DNA of 64,000 nucleotides, from NCBI GenBank assembly GCA_016892645.1, contig JAFEMX010000009.1, positions 62,001 through 126,000 of the forward strand. The letters are read 5' to 3'. This DNA comes from Micrococcaceae bacterium RIT 802. GTDB taxonomy: Bacteria > Actinomycetota > Actinomycetes > Actinomycetales > Micrococcaceae. Made by a program: the position numbers and the translations under genes. Positions within the stretch are counted from its first letter, which is position 1, and the number at the start of each line of letters is the position of its first letter. This document shows, piece by piece, positions 25,417 through 33,185 of this stretch. The notes under the pieces are model-generated. The model made no database searches. It was not told where the DNA came from and worked only from the letters and a program-made list of their open reading frames with translations.

Positions 25417-26445
25417 TCACCGCCAGCCGAGCTCCGGGGCCACATGCTCCAGGATCGCCTCGATGACGTGGGCGTTGTAGTCGACGCCGAGCTGGTTCGG
25501 CACCGTGAGCAGCAGCGTATCGGCCGCAGCGATCGCCTCGTCCTCCGCCAACTTGTCGACCAGCTCGTCCGGTGCACCGGCGTAGGACCGCCCGAAAACC
25601 GCGCGCGTCTTCTCGTCGATGTTGCCCACCTGGTCCGAGCTGTAGCGATCCCGGCCGAAGTACTGCCAATCGCGCTCGTCCGTCAGGGCGAAGATGCTGC
25701 GGCTGACCGAGACCCGTGGCTCGCGCTCGTGACCGGCTTCCTTCCACGCCTGGCGGTACAGCTGGATCTGCTCCGCCTGCTGGACGTGGAACGGCTTGCC
25801 GGACTCGTCGTCCTTGAGCGTGGAGCTCTGCAGGTTCATGCCGAGCTTCGCCGCCCACACCGCCGTCGCGTTCGAACCGGAACCCCACCAGATGCGCTCG
25901 CGCAGGTCCGCCGAATGCGGCTCCACGCGCAGCAGCCCCGGAGGGTTCGGGAACATCGGATGCGGGCTCGGCTCAGCGAAACCCTCCCCGGTGAGCACCT
26001 CGAGGAGACGTTCGGTGTGGCTGCGGCCCATGTCGGCGTCCGATTCCCCGTCGGCGGGGGAGAAGCCGAAGTGGCGCCACCCGTCGACGACCTGCTCGGG
26101 TGAACCCCGGCTGACGCCCAACTGCAGCCGGCCGCCCGAGATCACGTCGGCAGCACCGGCGTCCTCCGCCATGTAGAGCGGATTCTCGTAGCGCATGTCG
26201 ATCACGCCGGTGCCGATCTCGATCCTGCTCGTCCGCGCCCCGATCGCCGCGAGCAGCGGGAACGGGGAGGCGTATTGCTGGGCGAAATGGTGGACCCGGA
26301 AGTACGCCCCGTCCGCGCCGAGCTCCTCGGCCGCGACCGAGAGATCGATCGCCTGCAGCAGCGCATCCGAGGCGTTGCGCGTGGCGGACTGGGGGTGGTC
26401 GGTCCAGTGGCCGAAGGACAGGAATCCGATGTTCTTCACACCCAT
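25417..26445 (-). CDS. LLM class flavin-dependent oxidoreductase
   Basis: A 342-residue TIM-barrel flavoenzyme of the bacterial luciferase/F420 superfamily. It has AEELGADGAYFRVHHFAQQYASPFPLLAAIGARTSRIEIGTGVIDMRYENPLYMAEDAGAADVISGGRLQLGVSRG as the N-terminal barrel half; WWGSGSNATAVWAAKLGMNL is a conserved loop near residue 190. The flavin may be FMN or F420, and the substrate is unknown. The ATG at 26445 is preferred; a TTG two codons upstream is possible. The next gene upstream is a GlcD-like FAD oxidase ending 39 bp away on the same strand, so the two may be co-transcribed. Confidence 0.9.
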   Translation of the reverse strand: MGVKNIGFLSFGHWTDHPQSATRNASDALLQAIDLSVAAEELGADGAYFRVHHFAQQYASPFPLLAAIGARTSRIEIGTGVIDMRYENPLYMAEDAGAADVISGGRLQLGVSRGSPEQVVDGWRHFGFSPADGESDADMGRSHTERLLEVLTGEGFAEPSPHPMFPNPPGLLRVEPHSADLRERIWWGSGSNATAVWAAKLGMNLQSSTLKDDESGKPFHVQQAEQIQLYRQAWKEAGHEREPRVSVSRSIFALTDERDWQYFGRDRYSSDQVGNIDEKTRAVFGRSYAGAPDELVDKLAEDEAIAAADTLLLTVPNQLGVDYNAHVIEAILEHVAPELGWR

Positions 26446-26483
26446 GTCCAACCCGGTCCCGGCGGTTCCTATTCCTCCCCGTG

Positions 26484-27869
26484 TCAGTCCTCCGGGACGA
26501 ACACCTTCCCGGGGTTCAGGATGCCGAGCGGATCGAAGAGCTCCTTGATCCCGCGTTGCAGCTCGTATTGGTCATCGCCCAGCTCATCGCGCAGCCAGGC
26601 ACGCTTCAGCAGGCCGATGCCGTGCTCCCCGGAGAGCGTTCCCCCGAAGTCGAGCGCGGTGCGGAACATTTCGCCGGCCGCCGCCCAGATGTTCTCGGGA
26701 ACCGTATCGCCGGTGTAGACGAAACTCGGGTGCAGGTTGCCGTCCCCGGCGTGGCAGGTGCTGGGGATGGCGACGTCGTATTTCTGCTCGATCCGCCGGA
26801 TCGCCGCAAAGGCATCGGCCATGCGATCGCGGGGAACCGCCATGTCCTCCACGAGCATCGTGCCCATGGCCTCCAAGGCGGGAAAGGCGTTGCGACGCAG
26901 CCCCACCAACCGGTCCGACTCCTCGGGGTCGGTGGTGGTTTCGACCCGCCCTCCGATGGCTGTCGCCAGGGCGGCCGCCCGGGACGCGGTCGCCTGCGCG
27001 GCGGGCCCGTCGCACTGGACCAGCAGGAACGCCCCGGCCCCGCCGAACACCGCATCACCGGCGAAACGCTCCATCGCCGTGATGGTCCGTCCGTCCATGA
27101 GCTCCATGATGGAGGGGACCAGGCCCTCTGCGGTGATGGCGGAGGCCGCTGCCGCGGCGTCCTCCACGGAGTCGAAGAACGCCCCCACCGTGGCGACCCC
27201 GCCGCTGACGAGGGGCTGGAGCTTGAGCGTGGCTTCGACGATGATGCCCAACGTGCCCTCGGAGCCGATCATCAGCGCGCAGACGTCGAACCCGGTGACC
27301 CCCTTGACCGTCCGGTGGCCCACGGTGATGAGCCGGCCGTCAGCGAGGACCACCTTCAGCGCCAGGACCGCCTCCCGCGTCACCCCGTACTTCGCGCACA
27401 ATAGCCCGCCGGCGTTCATCGCGATGTTGCCGCCCACCGTGGAGATGTCCTTGCTCGCCGGGTCGGGTGCCCACCACAGGCCGTGGCCGGCCAGCACCCG
27501 GTTGAGGTCGCCGTTGAGGATTCCTGGTTCGACGACGGCGAGCCGGTTTGCGGGGGAGACCTCCAGGATCCGGTCCATCCCGGTCAGGGACAGCACGATT
27601 TCCCCGGGTCCCGCAATGGCGCCACCGGCCAAACCGGTCCCGGCCCCTCGGCTGACCACGGGGACCCGGAATTCGGAGGCGAGGCGGCATGCGGCCTGGA
27701 CATCCTCGATGGTGCAGGCGTTGACGACCGCCAGTGGGGCGCCGGGGGAGCGGTGCCCCGAGCGGTCGGTCGTGAACGCGTCCAGCAGGGCCGGATCCGT
27801 GTCCACGCGACCGGGCAGCGCCGCCTGCAGGGCGTCGACGATCTTGGTGGTGCTGTGCGTGGTGGTCAT
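26484..27869 (-). CDS. FAD-linked oxidase, GlcD/D-lactate dehydrogenase-like
   Basis: A 461-residue flavoprotein with the vanillyl-alcohol-oxidase fold. The FAD-binding PCMH domain is at residues about 40-220 (VVSRGAGTGLAGGAIAGPGEIVLSLTGMDRIL, GLWWAPDPASKDISTVGGNIAMNAGG, GSEGTLGII). The C-terminal cap has the metal-binding STCHAGDGNLHPSF and SGEHGIGLLKR. These enzymes oxidise glycolate, D-lactate or other 2-hydroxy acids. There is no iron-sulfur GlcF partner here, so it may pass electrons to another acceptor. It is followed 38 bp later by the LLM oxidoreductase. Confidence 0.92.
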   Translation of the reverse strand: MTTTHSTTKIVDALQAALPGRVDTDPALLDAFTTDRSGHRSPGAPLAVVNACTIEDVQAACRLASEFRVPVVSRGAGTGLAGGAIAGPGEIVLSLTGMDRILEVSPANRLAVVEPGILNGDLNRVLAGHGLWWAPDPASKDISTVGGNIAMNAGGLLCAKYGVTREAVLALKVVLADGRLITVGHRTVKGVTGFDVCALMIGSEGTLGIIVEATLKLQPLVSGGVATVGAFFDSVEDAAAAASAITAEGLVPSIMELMDGRTITAMERFAGDAVFGGAGAFLLVQCDGPAAQATASRAAALATAIGGRVETTTDPEESDRLVGLRRNAFPALEAMGTMLVEDMAVPRDRMADAFAAIRRIEQKYDVAIPSTCHAGDGNLHPSFVYTGDTVPENIWAAAGEMFRTALDFGGTLSGEHGIGLLKRAWLRDELGDDQYELQRGIKELFDPLGILNPGKVFVPED

Positions 27870-27943
27870 GGGTCCTCGATCTCTGCCGGAGGTGCGACCG
27901 GACGCGGTCGCACAGCTGGGTTCATTCCAGCAGCGGGATGTGA

Positions 27944-28516
27944 CCTGAGTCAAAGCGCGCCCGGGCTGGTGGTTCCCCCCGCCGACCGGCCGTCCAGCCG
28001 TGGAAGCTGTTCAACGCCAACGAGTCCCCCTTCGTGGGCATGTTCGCCCTCGACGGGCTGGTCGGCGCGGCCGGCGTCGTCCTGCTCTATGCGGAGGGAT
28101 CGGTCGCCGTGGCCTTCACCCTGGTGACGACGATTTCTGCGCTGTGCTTCATGTTCGTCTGGTCGATCATCCTGGTCAGCTACCTGGTGTACCGGGCCCG
28201 CCGCCCGCAGCTGCACGCGGTCAGCAAATTCAAGATGCCCGGCGGGACCTTCATGCCCTACGGGGTCCTCGGCTTCTTCGTCTTCATCCTCTGGGCACTG
28301 ACGACCCAGCCGGACACGCTCTCCGCGCTGCTGTTCACCCCCATCTGGTTCATCGCCGTGGGCATCGGCTACGCGGTGCTGCGCCGCAACCCGCAGCACA
28401 CCAGATGGCGCGCCGCCCATGAGGCCAAGGTCGCCGAGGAACGCCAGGCCGCCGCGGCTTGGCGCGCCGGAACGAACGTCCGGGATCCCGACGTGCGCGA
28501 GCCCGTCTCGAAGTAG
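27944..28516 (+). pseudogene. Amino-acid permease (APC family), C-terminal remnant
   Basis: From about 28,034 the frame encodes the last 160 residues of an APC-superfamily amino-acid transporter: three to four hydrophobic helices (VAFTLVTTISALCFMFVWSIILVSYLVY, MPYGVLGFFVFILWALTTQP, LLFTPIWFIAVGIGYAVL) and a basic cytoplasmic tail. A full protein has 12 helices and about 460 residues. Codons before 28,005 have no match and the frame closes at a TGA at 27,941. No start with a ribosome binding site exists. The break lies just upstream of the divergent GlcD gene. A strong terminator follows. Confidence 0.8.
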
Positions 28517-28542
28517 GGGCGACAACCCAGCAGCAATGCTGA

Positions 28543-28590
28543 GCACGACGCCGGTTCCCCCTCCCGCGGGAGGTGGCACTGGCGTCGTGC
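28543..28590 (+). terminator. Strong terminator hairpin
   Basis: GCACGACGCC pairs with GGCGTCGTGC around a second palindrome (CCTCCCGCGGGAGG), followed by CTTATTT, a run unusually T-rich for this genome. Confidence 0.8.
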
Positions 28591-28655
28591 CTTATTTAGT
28601 TCCCGGGGACAGGTGGGGCGACGCTGTGCCGGCTGGACCGGCGCATACTGGGACC

Positions 28656-29060
28656 ATGAACGCCCGAGACGATTTTCTGGCCTGGGTGAATTCGACGCTG
28701 TATCAAGCCGAACTCGCCCTGCACAACGGCGACCCGGAACCCCGCCGGGCCATCTGGTCACGCATCGAACCCGTGAGCGTGCTGGGTGCCTGGCACAACG
28801 CCTACGGGCTGGACGAGGTCAACGACCTCTTCACCGCCCTGGGGCGGGGCTTCTCCGAGTGCACGTCCTACTCCTTCGAGCTCCTGGCAAACGACGTGGT
28901 GGGCGACATGGCCTACACCGTCGGGCTGGAACACACGTCGGCGTCGGTCGACGGCGAACCGCGCACCTACACGCTCCGGGCGACCCAGGTGTACCGCCGG
29001 GAGGACGGGCTCTGGAGGGTGGCTCATCGCCATGGCGACACCTTTGGCGCGGTGACTTGA
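28656..29060 (+). CDS. SnoaL-like/DUF4440 NTF2-fold protein
   Basis: A 134-residue protein of the NTF2-like superfamily: ARDDFLAWVNSTLYQAELALHNGDPEPRRAIWSRIEPVSVLGAW, then the central VNDLFTALGRGFSECTSYSFELLANDVVGDMAYTVGLEHT and YTLRATQVYRREDGLWRVAHRHGD, which are the typical C-terminal strands. Members include ketosteroid-isomerase-like enzymes and many of unknown function; no catalytic residue set is diagnostic. It is monocistronic between a terminator and a stretch of gene scraps on the opposite strand. Confidence 0.8.
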   Translation: MNARDDFLAWVNSTLYQAELALHNGDPEPRRAIWSRIEPVSVLGAWHNAYGLDEVNDLFTALGRGFSECTSYSFELLANDVVGDMAYTVGLEHTSASVDGEPRTYTLRATQVYRREDGLWRVAHRHGDTFGAVT

Positions 29061-29065
29061 CGGCA

Positions 29066-29137
29066 GCAGGGTTGCGGTGCCCGTCGGCGGCCGCCTCGGT
29101 GGCGCACCTGTCGGGGCCGACGTCCAGCGCCTTCGCC
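29066..29137 (-). pseudogene. S15-family hydrolase fragment
   Basis: On the minus strand about 22 codons read LDVGPDRCATEAAADGHRNPAA, matching LDVGPDGRGTEAAAGWTRIPAD in the C-terminal beta-sandwich domain of the S15 hydrolase beginning 0.2 kb away. DNA similarity is clear over about 70 bp. It is a second, diverged copy reduced to a scrap. Confidence 0.65.
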
Positions 29138-29340
29138 GGTGATGCTCGCCTCGTTGACCAGGGCGTTGCCGGCGGAGATCCGGCCGTCGACGGCGATCAG
29201 CCCGCCGGTCGTGATGACCACCGTGTCGCCGGGGTGATGTAGTCCACCGGGACGGTGGCGGTGCCGCCATCGCGCCGGGCCATGGCCTCCTGCGGGGCGA
29301 GGTCCACCAGCTCGCGGACCGTCAATTCCGGCGAAACGGT
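29138..29340 (-). pseudogene. P-type (heavy-metal) ATPase actuator-domain fragment
   Basis: Two minus-strand frames together give LTVRELVDLAPQEAMARRDGGTATVPVDYI, and then, shifted, PGDTVVITTGGLIAVDGRISAGNALVNEASITGE. This is the actuator domain of P1B-type ATPases (LAP..A...RDG, PGD.V.V..G..I.VDG, the TGE loop). One frameshift near 29,237 and loss of both ends show it is dead. The TGE end abuts the hydrolase scrap in another frame. Confidence 0.8.
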
Positions 29341-29345
29341 ACGTC

Positions 29346-30983
29346 TCAGGGGAGGACGGGCAACTCGATCCGCGTACCGTTCTGGCCGGTGTGCAGTGTG
29401 ACGGACCCCCTTGCCTCCGAGGGCCCGAGCTTGGGGGAATCGCCGCCGGCGACCACGATCCGGACGCGGTGCCCGGGGTGGAAGACCCAGTCCGTGGGCT
29501 GCAGCCTGACGGCCAGCCGCGTGCGCTTTCCCAACGCGTCGGCGGGGATTCGGGTCCAGCCGGCGGCGGCCTCGGTGCCCCTTCCATCGGGTCCGACATC
29601 GAGCACCTTCACGGCCAAGGGGTGCGGTGCTGTCGCGTGGCTCGTCACGGCGAGCTCCGCGGTCACGCTCCCGACGAGGTGCAGTGGGTCGTCCAGGGGC
29701 TCGTCGGAGAAGATGGCAAGTCCGTCGGAGGCCCGGGCCGTCCCCGAGACGGTCTTCTCGGGGGTGGCGCATGTGAACAGGCAGGTGGTTGCCGGGCCCG
29801 CGTCGGAGTCCGCCCGGAACTGGACGGAGGCTCCCTGCGGAGCAGTGGCCCCCAGACCGCCGGCGGGCGCGGGAAACCAGGTGTGCACCGTCGTGCTTGG
29901 CCAGGAGCCGTAGGACGACCAGCCCGGGGACGACGCCGTGGGCATGGCAAAGCTGGAGACGTGGTGTTCGGGAAGCTGGCCGTCTTCGGTGTCGGAGAGC
30001 CAGTGGTCCCACCAGGCGAGCTGGCCCCCGAGCGGCAGCGGCTGTTCCGCCTGCAGGTGGGACTGCCCGTGGGTCCACGGACCCATCACCAGGTACGAGG
30101 TGTCGCCCCGGTCGGCGTGCACCAGATCGGCGTGGTTCTCGATGGGGCCGGCCCGGAAGACGTCGTACCAACCGCCCGTCGTCATGACGGGAACCTCGAC
30201 GCGCTGCATCCGGTCGGAGCGGTCCATGTCCGCCCAGTAGGCGTCGCGCATGGGATGCGCGCGCCAGGTCTTGAGCTGCTGGGCGGCGTAGCCCGGGTCG
30301 GAAGACGTCACCGCTCCGGGCCAGGCCAAGTCGGCACCGGCCAGATTCCCGCCGGGGTAGATGAACTGCTCATACATGTTCGACGGTGCAACGTTCGTCA
30401 GCACGGCGGCCAGATGTTCGGGGCGTTCCGCGGCGGCACGGAGCGCCGTCCAGCCCCCGTAGCTCCTGCCGCTGGCCCCGACCTTGCCGGTGGACCACTT
30501 CTGGCTGCCCAGCCAATCGATCGCATCGCGGGCGGCGATGTCCTGCACCGGCCAGTTCAGGTCGTACCCGTGTCCGGCGCTGGCCCCGGTGCCCGGGATG
30601 TCGCAGCGCATGACGTTGTAGCCGTGCTCCGCGAGGTACTTCTCCTCGCTATCCGGTTTCGCCGGGGCATCGGCAGCGTTGTAGGGAGCGAACTGGTAGA
30701 AGATGCCCGGGAACTTGCCAGGAGCCGGCACTCCATCTGTGGCAGGCCGGTGCAGCAGGCAACTCAGCGTGCCGGGAGAGCGAGGACCCTGGTCCGTGAT
30801 GGGCACGGTGATGCGGGTGGTCGTCACCGAGTATTCGGCGGGGCGGTCGTAGCCGAACCAGGAAGGCTGATTGACTGTCGACTGCTCGTCGGTGGCAGGA
30901 GCTGGCGTACAGGCGGACGTTCCCAGCAGGAGAAGAAGCACGACGGCGATGCTTGTCTTCCGTTGTCGTCGCTGGTTTCCCAC
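29346..30983 (-). CDS. CocE/NonD (S15) family hydrolase, lipoprotein
   Basis: A 545-residue secreted serine hydrolase related to X-Pro dipeptidyl peptidases and cocaine esterase. It begins with a lipoprotein signal (GNQRRQRKTS, hydrophobic run, LLGTSAC, Cys about residue 26). The alpha/beta hydrolase domain has YNVMRCDIPGTGAS, GRSYGGWTAL with the nucleophile Ser near 174, and GPWTHGQSHL with the catalytic His. A C-terminal PepX_C jelly roll (residues about 380-545) has VFHPGHRVRIVVAGGDSPK. It likely hydrolyses esters or amides outside the membrane. GTG start with GGGAG upstream; an ATG 20 codons earlier would spoil the signal peptide. Confidence 0.88.
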   Translation of the reverse strand: MGNQRRQRKTSIAVVLLLLLGTSACTPAPATDEQSTVNQPSWFGYDRPAEYSVTTTRITVPITDQGPRSPGTLSCLLHRPATDGVPAPGKFPGIFYQFAPYNAADAPAKPDSEEKYLAEHGYNVMRCDIPGTGASAGHGYDLNWPVQDIAARDAIDWLGSQKWSTGKVGASGRSYGGWTALRAAAERPEHLAAVLTNVAPSNMYEQFIYPGGNLAGADLAWPGAVTSSDPGYAAQQLKTWRAHPMRDAYWADMDRSDRMQRVEVPVMTTGGWYDVFRAGPIENHADLVHADRGDTSYLVMGPWTHGQSHLQAEQPLPLGGQLAWWDHWLSDTEDGQLPEHHVSSFAMPTASSPGWSSYGSWPSTTVHTWFPAPAGGLGATAPQGASVQFRADSDAGPATTCLFTCATPEKTVSGTARASDGLAIFSDEPLDDPLHLVGSVTAELAVTSHATAPHPLAVKVLDVGPDGRGTEAAAGWTRIPADALGKRTRLAVRLQPTDWVFHPGHRVRIVVAGGDSPKLGPSEARGSVTLHTGQNGTRIELPVLP

Positions 30984-31152
30984 CGCTCTCCCTGGTGTTG
31001 GTTTGATCAAGACGCCAGGTCGATACCGGGCCGAGGCCAGCATAATGGGTCTGTCTCGCAGCCCCTCGTGGTTTGGCGGAAGCGGGGCAACCCGATGGCA
31101 GGGGGTGGGGCAAACGACGAGCGACGGCCGGTGCTGGTGCAGGTGCGTGGGC

Positions 31153-31536
31153 TCAACCGTTGAAACTCCCGGTGAGCATGGCATTGGCTGCCACGCGGAC
31201 CTCCTTGAACCGGCCTTCCATGACTGCTTCGATGGGGGAGTCTTCCTCCAGCCACGGGTTGGAGCCAATGAACCACAGTCGTGCAACGTGCTCGCCGTGG
31301 GTGTCGGTCAGTTCCGTCCAAAGGCGGATGCCCGTCATCAGTCGGCGAAAGGCTGCTGCGTTGGGTTCAGGTCCGTCATCCTTGGCCCACTTGTGGGAGA
31401 TGCGGCGGTCCTTGCTGCCGGAAAGTGCTGCAACCAGAGTGGGGCCGAGGCCAGCGTTGAGCCGGCGGACGATTTCGCGGATGCCCAGCTCATTCGTGCG
31501 GACAGCTGCGGTTCCGACGGTTGCGTCGATGGGCAT
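31153..31536 (-). CDS. ParS/MbcA/Xre-type antitoxin-like protein, orphan
   Basis: A 127-residue small protein. Residues 15-65 resemble a helix-turn-helix (LGIREIVRRLNAGLGPTLVAALSGSKDRRISHKWAKDDG), and the end reads LWFIGSNPWLEEDSPIEAVMEGRFKEVRVAANAML. The N-P-x-L-x-x-x-S-P pattern and following charged helix match the toxin-binding domain of RES-Xre type antitoxins. No RES-domain toxin gene follows or precedes. ATG at 31536 has AAGGAGG 5 nt upstream; an ATG seven codons earlier with GGAG is also possible. It sits at the edge of AT-richer decayed DNA, suggesting acquisition. Function as antitoxin is inference. Confidence 0.6.
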   Translation of the reverse strand: MPIDATVGTAAVRTNELGIREIVRRLNAGLGPTLVAALSGSKDRRISHKWAKDDGPEPNAAAFRRLMTGIRLWTELTDTHGEHVARLWFIGSNPWLEEDSPIEAVMEGRFKEVRVAANAMLTGSFNG

Positions 31537-31557
31537 TCTGGCCTCCTTGGGTTTCAT

Positions 31558-32471
31558 GTTCTCAACTCCAAGCTACTTCGAATATGCCTGCAATTCCACA
31601 TAAAAGCTACAAGGAAACAGAGCGGTCTGGAGGAGTCAGTCACGGTCGGCGGTGCGAACCGGGGTTCGAGTAGGAGAAGAACGTAAACCGATGCGGTTCG
31701 TTGCGCCGAGCCGGTGGAACGCATGGCGCGTTGTGCCAGAGGTGTCGGCCGCAAGAACTTCGTCCGGACAGCGCGTTCTCCCGCGCGGTCGCATCCCCGC
31801 GTAGTGGACCAAACACATGGTGCAAGTGGTCCTTGCGCCGTTGAATCGTGTCCCGGCCCCGCACGGACTCCTGGACGCACTTCACCTACCGGGCAGGAGA
31901 AGTCTCTTCCTCCGGAATCCGATTTTGGGAATGCCGACGGCCTCTTTGGCGTACCAACGGTGCCTCGTACTCAGGGCTGCTGCTGTCATCAGCGGAATGC
32001 GGTAGCACCGTGGAAATCTTGCAGATGGTTTCTGCAAACTCTTCTTTTCCGGAGAAACCGCCGCGGACGACTCTAATCTTCGGAGATTTCAGGGGCCGCG
32101 CCGGAACGTGGACGAATCCATCACGGAGATCAGCGGGAAGCCTGTCGATCGCTTTGGTGCCTCTGTCGCGATCAGCTTGCCGACCGCTTGTGCATCACCA
32201 ATGTCGCGTCGTACTCGGGGCTGCCTTGGCTAGGGTCAGGACCGGCAACACCACGGCAAAGTTGCAGCAGGCTGTTGCAACATTGCTGAGTCGGGCCAGG
32301 CTGCCGCGAAAACTTTCATGGAGCAAAGGTTTCGAGGTGAGTAGGGGCACCGTTATCCCCGCCCGGTGCCTTGTCGGATTTCTTCGGTGCCATGATCCGC
32401 CTCTTCGCGTCTGCTGCTCCGAATCTATCGGTTGCAACCGACAGATGGACGCGACTCTGAGGGAATGTGGA
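31558..32471. other. 0.9 kb of decayed, internally repeated, AT-richer DNA
   Basis: No intact gene is supported. Two diverged direct repeats of about 110 bp lie at about 31,935-32,045 and 32,178-32,290. On the minus strand both encode related peptides (SPEYEAPLV and SPEYDATLV, preceded by similar ...VLP segments) in frames broken by stops and shifts, so this looks like the ruin of a gene with repeated domains. GC content is visibly lower than in flanking genes. Confidence 0.5.
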
Positions 32472-33185
32472 TTACAGCGATGCGCCCCCGCAGATCGTCA
32501 ACGTCTGCCCGGTGATCGAGGAGCCGTGGGGGCCGAGCAGGAAGGCGACGAGTTCGGCGACGTCGGCGGGGTCGACCAGTTTTCCCAGGGCCGGGACCTT
32601 CGGCGGCACACCGGCCCGCCCGGGATCGTTGAGCATGGGGGTGTCAGTCGGCCCCGGGGCCACGACGTTGCAGGTGATCGACCGCGGTGCCAGCTCGATG
32701 GCCCAGCTGCGGCTCAGCCCGGACAACGCCGACTTGGTAGCCGCGTAGTGGCTCTTGCCGGCGACGCCGGTCATGGTCCGGCTGCCGACGAGGACCACGC
32801 GGCCGCCGTCGGAGATCCGCTCGGTGAGCGTGTCCACCAGGGCGGACGCCGCCTCCACGTGCACGGCGAACATCCCCCGCAGTGCCGCCGGATCCAGGGA
32901 GCCGAGCGGCGCCGTCGTCATGAATCCCGCGGCATGGACCACCGCGTCGACTGTACCCAGATGACTCAGCAGGCCAGGCAGGGCCTCCGGTGCGGAGAGG
33001 TCGGCGCGTAGCCATTCGAAGGTGCCCTCGTCTGCATCTCCCGTCTGTGGGTTTGCGTGCGGAGCGAAGCCGGGCTCGCGGCGGCTGAGCCCGGTGACCT
33101 TCCACCCGCCGGCCAACAGGGTGGTGGCGATGGCGTGCCCGATGCCGGAACTGCAGCCGGTGACGACCGCGTGGGGTGCCGTCAT
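32472..33185 (-). CDS. SDR family oxidoreductase, last gene of the sugar-acid operon
   Basis: A 237-residue classical short-chain dehydrogenase. TGCSSGIGHAIA is the NAD(P)-binding loop, VHAAGF replaces the common NNAG, and the catalytic set is Ser in LVGSRTM with YAATK. The C-terminal FLLGPHGSSITGQTLTICGG is typical. Its ATG overlaps the sialidase-like gene's stop by one base, so it is coupled to that operon. It likely oxidises or reduces a hydroxyl or keto intermediate of the imported compound. Confidence 0.9.
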   Translation of the reverse strand: MTAPHAVVTGCSSGIGHAIATTLLAGGWKVTGLSRREPGFAPHANPQTGDADEGTFEWLRADLSAPEALPGLLSHLGTVDAVVHAAGFMTTAPLGSLDPAALRGMFAVHVEAASALVDTLTERISDGGRVVLVGSRTMTGVAGKSHYAATKSALSGLSRSWAIELAPRSITCNVVAPGPTDTPMLNDPGRAGVPPKVPALGKLVDPADVAELVAFLLGPHGSSITGQTLTICGGASL

